Source: a virus
Strand: one strand, 5' to 3'
IMG/VR virus record: IMGVR_UViG_3300027858_000004
Coordinates: 1 to 64,000 of that record
Length of the DNA stretch: 64,000 nucleotides
Notes under the pieces: model-generated
Databases searched by the model: none
What the model was told of the DNA's origin: nothing
Seen by the model: only the letters and a program-made list of their open reading frames with translations
Program-made: the position numbers and the translations under genes
Shown: positions 55,096 to 63,869 of the stretch, piece after piece
Numbering within the stretch: the first letter of the stretch is position 1
How the letters are laid out: each line of letters opens with the position of its first letter

Positions 55096-55940
55096 TCGAA
55101 AAAGGGTACAATGCTTTACCTAATGTTATGGTACAGCCTGTAACAAAATGGAGAGAGTTTAAAGAAGTATTAAAAGAACTTGCTAAACCAGAAAATAAAG
55201 ATTCGTTTGGAACAATCATTGTTGACACAGCAGATATCGCATTTGACTTATGTGAAGCATTCGTTTGTAATCGTGAAGGTGTAGATAAAATCGGAGACAT
55301 TCCTTATGGAGCAGGATACAAAATGCTTAAAAAAGAATTCAATGATGCACTTCGTTCGATTCCAATGATGGACTACGGATTAGTAATGATTTCTCATGGT
55401 ATGACAGCAACTCTTACAGATGAAGATGGAGTAGAGTACTCTAAAATTACACCAACATTGCCAAAAGCACCTCGTGCAATCGTCTTATCAATGTCTGATG
55501 TAATTGGCTATGCTAAAAACATTGAGCGTGATGGAGCACAACAATCAGTACTATTCATGCGTGGAACACCACGATTTGAAGCTGGCTCACGTTTCCGCTA
55601 TACACCTAATTACATTAAATTTGATTACACTTCATTAGTTAATGCTATTGCAGATGCTATTGAAAAAGAAGCAGAAGAAAATGGTGCTGACTCTGTAACA
55701 GATGCAGTAACCAATATTTATGAAGAAGCAACTGAAAAGAGCTTTGATGAATTGAAAAAAGAGTGTCAAGCAGTAATTCCAACTTTAATGGAGAAACACA
55801 ACAATGATGCAGCAGAAGTTCAAGGTATCATCAATAAAGTAGTAGAAAGTCACTTAGGAAAAGGTAAAACTTTAAAAGATATTAAAGAAGAACAAGTTGA
55901 TATCTTAATCTTAATTGCAGGAGATTTAAAAGAACTATAA
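55096..55940 (+). CDS. RecA/Sak4-like ATPase, exon 2
   Basis: The main part of the ATPase: 281 codons after the splice, total spliced length 327 residues. SFGTIIVDTADIAF (about residues 78-91) is the Walker B strand, followed by YGLVMISHGMT, and then a GTPRFEAGSRFR loop before a charged C-terminal domain. Sak4-type proteins anneal or pair single strands during phage recombination and replication. In SPbeta the matching gene lies between the SSB-like and helicase genes, as here. Confidence 0.85.
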
Positions 55941-56076
55941 GTTTAAAAACAAAATAAACAACAAACATCAATATTTATTCAATTTAAAGTACAAGAGAGA
56001 AGCTCTAGATGGACGTAGTAAACCCACCTAGTCAGTCAGTGTAATGTCAGAAATTACAAACAATCAATTTAAATTT

Positions 56077-56126
56077 GAGCACAACCTTCATTTGAATATA
56101 GGATGAAAAGTTGTGCTCTTTCTTTT
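56077..56126 (+). terminator. strong intrinsic terminator or attenuator
   Basis: GAGCACAAC/GTTGTGCTC (9 bp) extended by TTCAT/ATGAA across a small internal loop, then TTTCTTTTT. No promoter was seen between it and the gene at 56148, so helicase expression must come through it or from elsewhere; it may work as an attenuator. Confidence 0.85.
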
Positions 56127-56147
56127 TGAGAAGAGTGGTGAGGTAAT

Positions 56148-56627
56148 ATGGCTAGAATGCCAAAGTGTAAGCATTGTAAGAAGGATGTTAACAAAGACAT
56201 AGAACAATTTACAAAAAAATCAAGTGGTTACTATCATCAAGAGTGCCACGATATCATAGAAAGAGAAAACAAGTTTCGAGATATGCTAATCACCTTTATT
56301 AAAGAGCTTTATAACATAGATTTCCCAACTGGGTTCATGTTAGGTCAAATAAAGGAATATCGAACTGTCAGAAACTATTCCTATCAAGGGATGATAATGG
56401 CATTGAAATACATGTACGAAGTGGAAGATATACCAGTTAAAGAAGGCACAGGATTAGGATTAATAACTTTTTACTATGAGAGGGGAATTAAATACTATAG
56501 TAAGCTACGTTCCAATAAAGCTTCAGCAAAAGGAGCTGAAATACAACGTGAGCCTCAAATAGTCATAGTAGAAAAACAAGAAAGAAAAAGAAAGCCAAAG
56601 TTGTTGGATATGAGGGAGATTCAGTAG
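56148..56627 (+). CDS. 159-aa protein with CxxC-HxxC zinc finger, upstream of helicase
   Basis: GTGGTGAGG ribosome binding site. CKHC (residues 7-10) and HQEC near 30-33 form a zinc site. Residues 45-120 are helical with aromatic pairs and end in a basic tail with KRKPK. It abuts the helicase gene (stop 56627, start 56629). By position and size it may be a helicase loader or DnaD-like factor; that is inference. Confidence 0.74.
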   Translation: MARMPKCKHCKKDVNKDIEQFTKKSSGYYHQECHDIIERENKFRDMLITFIKELYNIDFPTGFMLGQIKEYRTVRNYSYQGMIMALKYMYEVEDIPVKEGTGLGLITFYYERGIKYYSKLRSNKASAKGAEIQREPQIVIVEKQERKRKPKLLDMREIQ

Positions 56628-56628
56628 T

Positions 56629-58311
56629 ATGAGCGTATTACAGGACAAAAAAGCAATTATAAATGTACTATCAGCAATAATTAAGAAGCCAGAGTTATTA
56701 AGTAACGCAAAGGAATATAAGCTAGAGCGTGGAGATTTTCCTGAGCCATTCCATCAAATTATTTTTAATGCCATCTATAATCTTTACCAATTGAATGCAG
56801 AGAAGATTACAAAGTTGGAAATAGATAGCTATTTAAAAGACTATCCAAGACATCAGGCTATTTTTGAGGATAATGATGGATGGGAATACCTTGAAAGATT
56901 AAATGACATAGATTCAGTAGATAACTACAACTACTACTATGAACGTGTTAAGAAGTTTAGTCTTCTTAGAGAGTGTAGAGCATTAGGCTTTGACACTTCA
57001 GAGTTTTATAATTCAGACTCACTAGACTTTAACGAAGCAGAAAAGGCTCAAGAGAAGTTTAATACCATGACATTAAATGATATTGTTAAGACTATTGAGC
57101 TTAGACTAGTAGAGATTAAAGACCAATTTATCTCAAATGCAGAAACCACTTCAGAACTAATGTCAGATGGAATAGATGAGTTGTTAGAAGCTTCATTAGA
57201 GTCGCCAAGTTTTGGAGTTAACATGGGGAGCAGATACTTAACTACTGTTACTCGTGGAGCCAAATTGAAGAAGTTCTACCTAAGAAGTGCACCAACTGGT
57301 GGAGGTAAAACACGATACAACTTAGCTGATTTGTTAGAGATTTGTATTCCTGAGCGTTATGAATCAGATATTGGCAAATGGGTTCAAACAGGCGCAGATG
57401 GCAAAGGACTATTCATTACAACGGAATTATCAAAAGAAGAAATACAATTGCCAACGCTGTGCTATATTGCTGATGTAGATGAGGACAAGCTGAAAGATAA
57501 AGAAGTTTCATTTGAAGAGATTGAGCGTTTAAATTTAGCAAAAGCCATAATGAAAAGGTCTGGACTACGCATAGAGCATTTGCCTGACTTTGATTTAGAA
57601 GAAGTAGAGTTGTCTATTGAAAGAAACATCTTGAAATATGATATAGAGTACGTTGTTTTTGACTATATTCACACATCATTGAACCTAATGACAAGCATTG
57701 CAAAAAAAGCAAATCTACGTGAAGACCAAATACTTTTAATCTTATCGGATAAGCTGAAGCAATTGTCAGTGAAGTACGAAATATTCATGCTTTCGTCCAC
57801 ACAGATGAATGACAATTGGAAACAAGATGATATGAAAAACCTTGACCAATCATCTATACGTGGCTCCAAAGCCATTGCAGATAAAGTTGACTTTGGATGT
57901 ATTTTACTTCCTGTCTTCAAAAAGGATAAGGAACTTTACGATGAGCTTAAAGCAGAACTTGGTGGATTTAATAAAGAGCCTACTCACACAATCAATGTGT
58001 ATAAGAATCGTGGAGGTAAGTGGAATAACATCCGTATTTGGCTTCATATTGACATGGGTACACTAAGAACAACAGATTGCTTTGTAACAACTCGTGATGG
58101 TGACTTGGTTACTAACATACTTCCAAAAAGCATCGTAAGAGAGCCTAAGAAGGTTGAAGAGCCTGTTGTCGAGGAAATGGCAGAAGAAGTGGTAGAAGAA
58201 ATAGCAGAAGCAATACAAAATGAACCAGTGCGTGACCCAGATACAGGATATGTTGAAACAGAAAAAGGAATTTACGATGATAATCTAGCTTGGTTAGACC
58301 CGTTTAAATAG
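56629..58311 (+). CDS. DnaB-like replicative helicase, 560 aa
   Basis: N-terminal DnaB-like helical domain (about residues 1-145), linker, and RecF-fold motor. Walker A APTGGGKTRYN (about 221-231); FITTELSKEE (about 261) for motif 1a; YVVFDYIHTSLN (about 341) for Walker B; SSTQMNDNW (about 388) with the sensor Gln; and SIRGSKAIADKVD (about 409) for the L1/L2 segment. A long acidic C-terminal extension of about 70 residues is unusual. Coupled to the zinc-finger gene upstream. SPbeta YorI is the likely counterpart. Confidence 0.9.
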   Translation: MSVLQDKKAIINVLSAIIKKPELLSNAKEYKLERGDFPEPFHQIIFNAIYNLYQLNAEKITKLEIDSYLKDYPRHQAIFEDNDGWEYLERLNDIDSVDNYNYYYERVKKFSLLRECRALGFDTSEFYNSDSLDFNEAEKAQEKFNTMTLNDIVKTIELRLVEIKDQFISNAETTSELMSDGIDELLEASLESPSFGVNMGSRYLTTVTRGAKLKKFYLRSAPTGGGKTRYNLADLLEICIPERYESDIGKWVQTGADGKGLFITTELSKEEIQLPTLCYIADVDEDKLKDKEVSFEEIERLNLAKAIMKRSGLRIEHLPDFDLEEVELSIERNILKYDIEYVVFDYIHTSLNLMTSIAKKANLREDQILLILSDKLKQLSVKYEIFMLSSTQMNDNWKQDDMKNLDQSSIRGSKAIADKVDFGCILLPVFKKDKELYDELKAELGGFNKEPTHTINVYKNRGGKWNNIRIWLHIDMGTLRTTDCFVTTRDGDLVTNILPKSIVREPKKVEEPVVEEMAEEVVEEIAEAIQNEPVRDPDTGYVETEKGIYDDNLAWLDPFK

Positions 58312-58324
58312 GAGGAGAAATTAA

Positions 58325-59428
58325 TTGAAAATAGATAAAGATAAATTAAAACAGTCTCTATCTGTTGACGAGGTTGTTTCCCTTTTACGTGAGTTGGGAG
58401 CCATAGATATAGTCGATATAGTTAGTACTAAAGGCTATTTAATGACAAACACAATATGTCATAATTTGACCGATGGAAAATTAAAATTGTATTACTATCC
58501 TGAGTCTTTTACATTCCATTGTTACACAGGTTGTGGAAGCAACTTCGATATATTTGAATTGGTACAAAGAAACTATCGCCTTAGAGGAATTGAGTTGGGA
58601 TTCTCAGCTATTGTCGAGTGGGTATCCACTAAAACTGGTAAATCCTTTGGTTTTGGATATGAAGTAAAAGAATCTTCCAGTCTAGATGAGGACTGGGAGT
58701 ACTTCAATAAAATAAGAAAAAAAGAACCACAGAAAATAGAGCTCCCAAAATACAATGACCGAATTCTAGATGTATTTTCTAAGTTTCATCATCCAGCATT
58801 TTTAAACGATGGTGTTTCTCATGAAGCTATGGATAAGTTTGAAATAACCTACTATAACAAGGCAAACAGAATAGTTATTCCACATAGAGACGTGGATGGC
58901 AATTTAATTGGAATAAAAGGAAGGGCGCTAAATCAATTCGAAATTGACAATGGATATAAATATTTACCAATTTCAGTTCAAGATGTTCTATATAATCATC
59001 CCACACATGGTAATTTATATGGAATTCATCAAAACATAGAGGTAATAAAGAAGCTTGGGAAAGCAATTATATTTGAATCAGAAAAAAGTGTTATGCAAAT
59101 AGAAACCATGTTTCCTAACAATAACTTCTCCCTAGCCACATCAGGAAGTACGATATCTCAACAGCAGGTGAGAATGCTATTAGATTTGAATATAAATGAA
59201 GTAATCCTTGCATTTGATAAAGAATTTGAAGATGAGGACTCACCACAGGCTAAAGCATACATGAAAAAGATTCTAAAAATAGGAAGAAAGTTCTCCAATT
59301 ATATTCAAACAAATGTTATATGGGATAGTCATGGATTAATTGAGTATAAATCTTCCCCTTCGGACTTTGGCAAAGATACTCTTATTTCTCTAATGAAAAG
59401 TAAGCAAGAAATTAGAAGTAAGGAATAA
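58325..59428 (+). CDS. primase-like protein with zinc-binding and Toprim parts, 367 aa
   Basis: TTG start 9 bases after TAGGAGGAG. N-terminal zinc domain resembling CHC2: CHNL near residue 45 and HCYTGCGSNFDIF near 66, with Cys and His placed as in DnaG. C-terminal Toprim-like fold: VIPHRDVDGNLIGIKGRA (about 187-204), IIFESEKSVMQIE (about 246) with the acidic metal residue, and EVILAFDKEFED (about 290-301) for the DxD region. Would prime lagging-strand synthesis with the helicase just upstream. Confidence 0.87.
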   Translation: MKIDKDKLKQSLSVDEVVSLLRELGAIDIVDIVSTKGYLMTNTICHNLTDGKLKLYYYPESFTFHCYTGCGSNFDIFELVQRNYRLRGIELGFSAIVEWVSTKTGKSFGFGYEVKESSSLDEDWEYFNKIRKKEPQKIELPKYNDRILDVFSKFHHPAFLNDGVSHEAMDKFEITYYNKANRIVIPHRDVDGNLIGIKGRALNQFEIDNGYKYLPISVQDVLYNHPTHGNLYGIHQNIEVIKKLGKAIIFESEKSVMQIETMFPNNNFSLATSGSTISQQQVRMLLDLNINEVILAFDKEFEDEDSPQAKAYMKKILKIGRKFSNYIQTNVIWDSHGLIEYKSSPSDFGKDTLISLMKSKQEIRSKE

Positions 59429-59441
59429 TATAAGTTAGTTA

Positions 59442-59470
59442 TTGACAACATTAGTATACTATGTTAAGCT
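59442..59470 (+). promoter_or_regulatory. degenerate repeated promoter
   Basis: TTAGTTATTGACA, 17-base spacer, TAAGCT with ATGT before it. The upstream half is a perfect match to the repeated family, the -10 is poor. Drives 59495 onwards if active. Confidence 0.5.
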
Positions 59471-59494
59471 AATGGAATGAAAGGGGATGTGCGA

Positions 59495-59899
59495 GTGATT
59501 AGACCATATAAAGAAAGAACTTTAAATGCAGGAGACCCAGTTATAGTTTATAGAAATTTGAACAATGGGATGTTCTCTATAAGATGTGCAAGAACAAACT
59601 TGGTTTTAGCTCATGGTAATAGCTTTATTGTTCAAGGAAGTCCTAAAGTAAGTGAGGTAAGTAGACTAAGGGTTATAAAGGAAAAGAGAAAGTCAGTTCA
59701 CGCATTTATCTTAGGAACCTTTCAAGAGGAAGACGCTGAGAAGTACTCCTACAGCATTGTGGACGAGGCTTATTACAATCCTTATACTACAGACTCCTTC
59801 ATTTATAAAAAGAACAATACAAAAGTTACACATGGTGATTTCCTATTTAAAGATGGGAAAGCATATGTGATAAATTCCTTAGTTTTAAAAACTAGTTAA
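59495..59899 (+). CDS. conserved phage protein, 134 aa
   Basis: GTG 59495 is 8 bases after AAAGGGG; earlier in-frame ATG and GTG lie in that site. Segments VYRNLNNGMFSIR (about residue 19), LRVIKEKRKSVHAFILG (about 58) and YNPYTTDSF belong to an uncharacterised family found in phages of several phyla. Beta-rich; function unknown. Confidence 0.78.
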   Translation: MIRPYKERTLNAGDPVIVYRNLNNGMFSIRCARTNLVLAHGNSFIVQGSPKVSEVSRLRVIKEKRKSVHAFILGTFQEEDAEKYSYSIVDEAYYNPYTTDSFIYKKNNTKVTHGDFLFKDGKAYVINSLVLKTS

Positions 59900-59916
59900 T
59901 AGCATGGAGGGTTTAA

Positions 59917-60093
59917 ATGATTCATAAGAATGAAGAGATAAAATATACTTCGCTACAAGAAATCTTTGAGAGTGAGAACCTTTCAGAAGCCTTAGCCAAA
60001 GCATATAGAAGAATTGATTCACTCCTTGAAAGAGAAAGAAGTTTAGAACTACAAATTGAAATGATGAAAGGGAGAGATAAATATGAAGAATAA
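59917..60093 (+). CDS. unknown 58-aa helical protein
   Basis: TGGAGGG ribosome binding site. An all-helical Glu/Arg/Leu-rich peptide with a C-terminal coiled coil. It overlaps the next gene by 11 bases, so translation is coupled. Confidence 0.7.
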   Translation: MIHKNEEIKYTSLQEIFESENLSEALAKAYRRIDSLLERERSLELQIEMMKGRDKYEE

Positions 60094-60991
60094 ATCAGAA
60101 GAACTAAAACTAATGTTTATTAAGACTAAAGAGAAGATATTTGTATCTGACAATGTAGCAGGAAACAGCTATTTCCACACAAAGCTTGCTCATTTATATT
60201 TTGATGGAGAACTACCAGCAAAAACATTTAAAAGCGATTGGTTTGAATTAAAAAGTATTCCAATTGAATTAACAAGAAAAGTACCAGAAAGAGAAATTAA
60301 TCATCGATATGAGTTAAAAGAAGGATTCGTAGTAACTGAATTAACTCCACAAACTATCCATGAGAGATATATAGATGAAGACAGTGAGTACTACGAAGTT
60401 AAAGGGCTGTACACTCGCCAATATGAAACAGAAGATGCAGGATTTGAAGTTGTTCCATTTGAAATTCATTTAGTAGAAGAGGTTGAAGGAAACTTCGAAA
60501 TAACTAGGAGTCAATATAATCCACAGTATGGGTTGCTGGACAAGATACAGACCCATCCAAATCTATTGCAATTAAAACCTTGTAAACTAACAAAGGAAGA
60601 AACGTACAAAATTATTCGTGAGCATATAAAGCTCAACATTAATCCTAAATATGCTCGTATCTCTAGTGATTACGACTTCTGCTTAACCGTTGAGAAAGTG
60701 ATTGAACGTTTTGAGCCAGAGTCATACACAGTAGATTTAAATGCTATGTGCCCACGAAGAAAACCAAAGCTTGAAACCAGATATAGAACCTCTAGAAAAG
60801 CTAGAGTGTATGAAGCAGCACCAAAATCTTACCAAAAATATCCTATTGTTGAAAACTTTGTTGGAGAAAGTCTACAAGACTTAGATAACAACATTAAAAT
60901 ATTCTTACACAAATTAATGGATAAAATCAATGAGCCAGTTGTGGATTGTGAACATTGTAAAGGAAGAGGGGTCATCACTAATGGAAATTAA
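60083..60991 (+). CDS. unknown 302-aa protein with C-terminal zinc knuckle
   Basis: AAAGGGAGAG ribosome binding site inside the upstream gene. Mixed fold. The last residues read CEHCKGRGVI, half of a DnaJ-type cysteine-knuckle (CxxCxGxG), the other half absent unless CPRR near residue 220 contributes. Basic stretch RRKPK near 222. No family recognised for the whole. Confidence 0.75.
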   Translation: MKNKSEELKLMFIKTKEKIFVSDNVAGNSYFHTKLAHLYFDGELPAKTFKSDWFELKSIPIELTRKVPEREINHRYELKEGFVVTELTPQTIHERYIDEDSEYYEVKGLYTRQYETEDAGFEVVPFEIHLVEEVEGNFEITRSQYNPQYGLLDKIQTHPNLLQLKPCKLTKEETYKIIREHIKLNINPKYARISSDYDFCLTVEKVIERFEPESYTVDLNAMCPRRKPKLETRYRTSRKARVYEAAPKSYQKYPIVENFVGESLQDLDNNIKIFLHKLMDKINEPVVDCEHCKGRGVITNGN

Positions 60992-61244
60992 ATTAGATAA
61001 AGATTACATGTTGAATGAGCTGGATTTACCTGATAGAGCAATATTTGATGAGATTGATGGAACATCAATATGGAGCATTGAACATAGGATTATTTTTGAG
61101 TATCAAGGAAAGTTCTATCAAACATACTATTCTGTTGGAGCGACTGAGAGTCAATATGAATCCCCTTGGCAAGATGAAGATGAAGTTGAATGCCATGAAG
61201 TTGAGTTAAAAGAAGTAACAGTTAAGAAGTGGGTTCTTAAATAA
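60981..61244 (+). CDS. unknown 87-aa acidic protein
   Basis: ATG 60981 overlaps the end of the upstream gene and follows AAGAGGGG; the longer frame from 60930 is a shadow. Acidic, with Trp/Tyr; resembles the widespread small phage proteins with DESPWQDED-like acidic tail. Confidence 0.74.
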   Translation: MEIKLDKDYMLNELDLPDRAIFDEIDGTSIWSIEHRIIFEYQGKFYQTYYSVGATESQYESPWQDEDEVECHEVELKEVTVKKWVLK

Positions 61245-61266
61245 TTACACCAAAGGAGAATAAAAG

Positions 61267-61449
61267 ATGAAAATAGAACAACTTTTAAAAACCATTAACA
61301 CTCGCACACAAACAGAACAGTTTTTAAAAACTGTGGCAGAAATATATGCTATTTTGAATGAAGAGGATAAATTGAAATTAGTAGAAGCATTGGGTGGAAA
61401 GTATAACATTTCACGTACCACTATTTTATTAGAAGAGCTTGGCAAATAA
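61267..61449 (+). CDS. unknown 60-aa helical protein
   Basis: AAAGGAG ribosome binding site. All-helical with a Leu/Lys pattern; no family recognised. Confidence 0.72.
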   Translation: MKIEQLLKTINTRTQTEQFLKTVAEIYAILNEEDKLKLVEALGGKYNISRTTILLEELGK

Positions 61450-61487
61450 AATACGGTTTTTATTAATATAGGAGGTAAAAAGCGAAA

Positions 61488-61640
61488 ATGATATATTTAT
61501 TGGGATTTTTGTATTATTTGCTCGTAAGCATATTATTGTTGACTGGAATCATGGATTCGTCGAGGGTTATAGCGTCTGCTGGATGGTTCATATGCGCAAT
61601 ATGGGTTGTAGTGGTTTATCGGATAGCTAAAAGGACATAA
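61488..61640 (+). CDS. 50-aa integral membrane peptide
   Basis: AGGAGG 12 bases before ATG. Two short hydrophobic stretches (residues 2-20 and 27-44) separated by MDSSR, ending basic. Small membrane protein of unknown role. Confidence 0.68.
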   Translation: MIYLLGFLYYLLVSILLLTGIMDSSRVIASAGWFICAIWVVVVYRIAKRT

Positions 61641-61668
61641 AATCTGTATTTTATAGGAAGGTGAGAAA

Positions 61669-61995
61669 GTGCACCAATATAATGAGAAATTAAAAGTTAT
61701 TGTAATAACCGAGGATAATAAACAGAATCAAAAGTATTTTAATCTTTTTAAAGTTCTATTTAACAATAGCATTGAAGAAGTGAGAGACTTCAACTACGAA
61801 AAAAGAATCACCATCAATAATTCAGAGTTTAGATTTATTATTAAAAGTGAATCAGCAAGAGGATTGAAAGCTCACTATGTGTTGAATCTAACACAAGATG
61901 AGGAATTTCACAGAAATAGAGCTATGCCGATGACTAGCCCACACAGTAGTTTAAAAGAAATTGAGAAGTGGTCAGAGCTGTTTACGAAGTTATAA
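61669..61995 (+). CDS. unknown 108-aa protein
   Basis: GTG 61669 after GAAGGTG. Basic alpha/beta protein with NxxE segments; no family recognised. Confidence 0.73.
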   Translation: MHQYNEKLKVIVITEDNKQNQKYFNLFKVLFNNSIEEVRDFNYEKRITINNSEFRFIIKSESARGLKAHYVLNLTQDEEFHRNRAMPMTSPHSSLKEIEKWSELFTKL

Positions 61996-62018
61996 TATAA
62001 AATCGGAGGAATTAAACA

Positions 62019-62546
62019 ATGACAAAAGCTATGGAACTAAGTGTTGACTATGATGGATACTATGGTGGAAGTGTTAATGAAATTTTATTATTGCCATTAG
62101 ATATTAATGGAGTTCTATTTGAAGAATTAGAAGAAAAGACCTATGACAGAGCAGTTTATTTAGGTGAAATTGAAGGCAAGCACAGTGAAGTTTATGGAGA
62201 TTTGACAGTGCGCTTTGTTGATTTGGATACTCTGCCTGTTCGAGAGGTTTCAGAGTTAATTAAAGCATCAGATTTTGGTGAGTTTGAGGGATTCTTTGAA
62301 CGGATTGAAGGTGACTTCCAAGATGATGAAGATGAGTACAACATAGAAAAAGTAAAAGAATTGCTTAACTCTTATAATGTAAAACTTGAAAAATACATGA
62401 TTAAAACATCATTTGTTAACTATGAGTTCATCGAACAATTGAAAGAGAAGTATGTGCAAAAGTTTAAGAATGTCACTGTTCTGGATGATGATTATGATTT
62501 AGTAGTTAAACTACTTAATGAAAACAATATTAAATACTTTGATTGA
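62019..62546 (+). CDS. unknown acidic 175-aa protein
   Basis: TCGGAGGA ribosome binding site. Strongly acidic; strand-rich first half and helical second half. The charge again suggests a possible DNA-mimic or inhibitor, without family support. Fourteen bases before the MBL-fold gene. Confidence 0.76.
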   Translation: MTKAMELSVDYDGYYGGSVNEILLLPLDINGVLFEELEEKTYDRAVYLGEIEGKHSEVYGDLTVRFVDLDTLPVREVSELIKASDFGEFEGFFERIEGDFQDDEDEYNIEKVKELLNSYNVKLEKYMIKTSFVNYEFIEQLKEKYVQKFKNVTVLDDDYDLVVKLLNENNIKYFD

Positions 62547-62559
62547 TGGGGGAAATTAA

Positions 62560-63300
62560 ATGTTAAAGTTTATAGGTTCTGGAAGTGCATTCAATACAAA
62601 ATTAGGTAATAATTCTGCCTATTACAAAGAAGGAAATCAAATGCTACTAATCGACTGTGGCAGCAATATCTTTCATCGAATTAAAGAGGGCAACCTATTA
62701 GAAGGGATAGAGAATATTCACATTTTGATTACTCATACACATGCTGACCATGTGGGCTCATTGGCAGACTTAATTCTATACACATATTACTCTCATGGTG
62801 AGTTTGCTAAGTCAAAAGTGGTTGTGCACTCGCTTCTGTCCACAGGTGTCAAAGAAGTATTGAGATTAAACGGTGTAGTCGAGAATATTCATTATGAATA
62901 TGCAACTTTACGATTTGATACAATCACAACTATTCCGTCATTAAGAGTTACAATAATTAACTGTTACGAGACTTCGCATGTAAATGAATTAAAATCGTTT
63001 GCATTTGATTTAACTATCAAAGGAAAAGGAGTGTATTATTCTGGAGATGCTAATGAAATAAATAAGGAAGTATTAGAAGCAATTAATAACAATTTCTTTG
63101 ATTATGCCTATATTGATACTTGTAAAGCTGATTACGAAGGTAATGTACATCTATCATTAAGAGAGTTATCTGAGCTAATTAAGCCAGAAGCACGTAATCA
63201 AGTGTGGTGTATGCATTTAGATGAAGGGTTTAATAGAAAAGAAGCCGAAGATTTAGGGTTTAACGTTGTCACTAATGTTAAGGGAGATGAACACTATTAA
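62560..63300 (+). CDS. metallo-beta-lactamase-fold hydrolase, 246 aa (RNase Z/Apyc1-like)
   Basis: Begins LKFIGSGSAFNTKLGNNSAYY, the RNase Z-type N-terminus. Metal motif LITHTHADHVGSL (about residues 57-69), later His in YETSHVNEL (about 144), SGDAN (about 166) with the bridging Asp, and WCMHLDEG (about 216) with the last His. The full two-metal site seems present. RNase Z-like enzymes cut tRNA 3' ends; the related phage Apyc1 proteins of similar length destroy cyclic nucleotides of the Pycsar defence. The exact substrate cannot be read from the sequence. GGGGG ribosome binding site. Confidence 0.83.
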   Translation: MLKFIGSGSAFNTKLGNNSAYYKEGNQMLLIDCGSNIFHRIKEGNLLEGIENIHILITHTHADHVGSLADLILYTYYSHGEFAKSKVVVHSLLSTGVKEVLRLNGVVENIHYEYATLRFDTITTIPSLRVTIINCYETSHVNELKSFAFDLTIKGKGVYYSGDANEINKEVLEAINNNFFDYAYIDTCKADYEGNVHLSLRELSELIKPEARNQVWCMHLDEGFNRKEAEDLGFNVVTNVKGDEHY

Positions 63301-63760
63301 ATACAAAGTGTATGACGACAGAGAAGAAGGAACTTTATTTGAAGGAAACGAAGATGAATGCATGTTTTGGATGAATGAGAATTATCCAGAGGATAATGAA
63401 GAATTTGAGCACATATGGATGATAGGTGAAGAAGATAAACCTCTAATCACCACCAAAGGGATTGAGCGATTAGAAGAGTATAAATTCTATGAAATACATG
63501 ACCCATATTTTGCACTAATTAAAGCAAATAATGAAGAGGATGCAGTTAACCAATACATTAAAGTGGTTGCTGGAAACGTAGAAGATACTGTTGAGCTAAT
63601 GGAAGAAATAAAAGAAGTTGATTTAACTGATACACTAATAAAATACGTTCACTCATTCTACCAACCTGCTATAGAAATTTATGAAACAATTGAAGAATAT
63701 CTTGAGTTTTTACTCAAAGAAGAATCAAACGTTCTGTTAGTTGATGGAAGTTTATTATAA
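63287..63760 (+). CDS. unknown acidic 157-aa protein
   Basis: AAGGGAG directly abuts ATG 63287, leaving no proper spacing. TTG 63266 and ATG 63275 are other in-frame starts, so the start is uncertain. Overlaps the MBL gene end. Acidic with YEIHDPYFALIKANNEEDAVNQYIKVV near residue 65, a helix common in small phage proteins. Role unknown. Confidence 0.7.
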   Translation: MNTIKYKVYDDREEGTLFEGNEDECMFWMNENYPEDNEEFEHIWMIGEEDKPLITTKGIERLEEYKFYEIHDPYFALIKANNEEDAVNQYIKVVAGNVEDTVELMEEIKEVDLTDTLIKYVHSFYQPAIEIYETIEEYLEFLLKEESNVLLVDGSLL

Positions 63761-63858
63761 TGTGGATTATAGAGCTATTGGTATATGGATTTGAAATTAT
63801 TTCATTTCTATTTGAATCAAAGAACGAACGAAATAAGAAGAAAAATAAAAGAAAATAG
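63760..63858 (+). CDS. 32-aa basic peptide with hydrophobic N-terminus
   Basis: Its ATG overlaps the upstream stop (TAATG). Hydrophobic residues 2-17 followed by a run of Lys/Arg/Asn: a small membrane-bound peptide with a cytoplasmic tail. Weak ribosome binding site. Confidence 0.55.
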   Translation: MWIIELLVYGFEIISFLFESKNERNKKKNKRK

Positions 63859-63869
63859 GAGATGAATAA

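Noticed and set aside
57842-58066. Plus-strand ORFs inside larger genes (57842-58066, 41821-42024, 61015-61209)
   Set aside because: Each lies wholly or largely within a well-supported gene in another frame and has no ribosome binding site.
612-63000. Many minus-strand ORFs of 60-145 codons (for example 14087-14521, 16530-16859, 42650-42982)
   Set aside because: All are antisense to convincing plus-strand genes, lack ribosome binding sites and have unusual amino-acid composition. They arise from low GC content.
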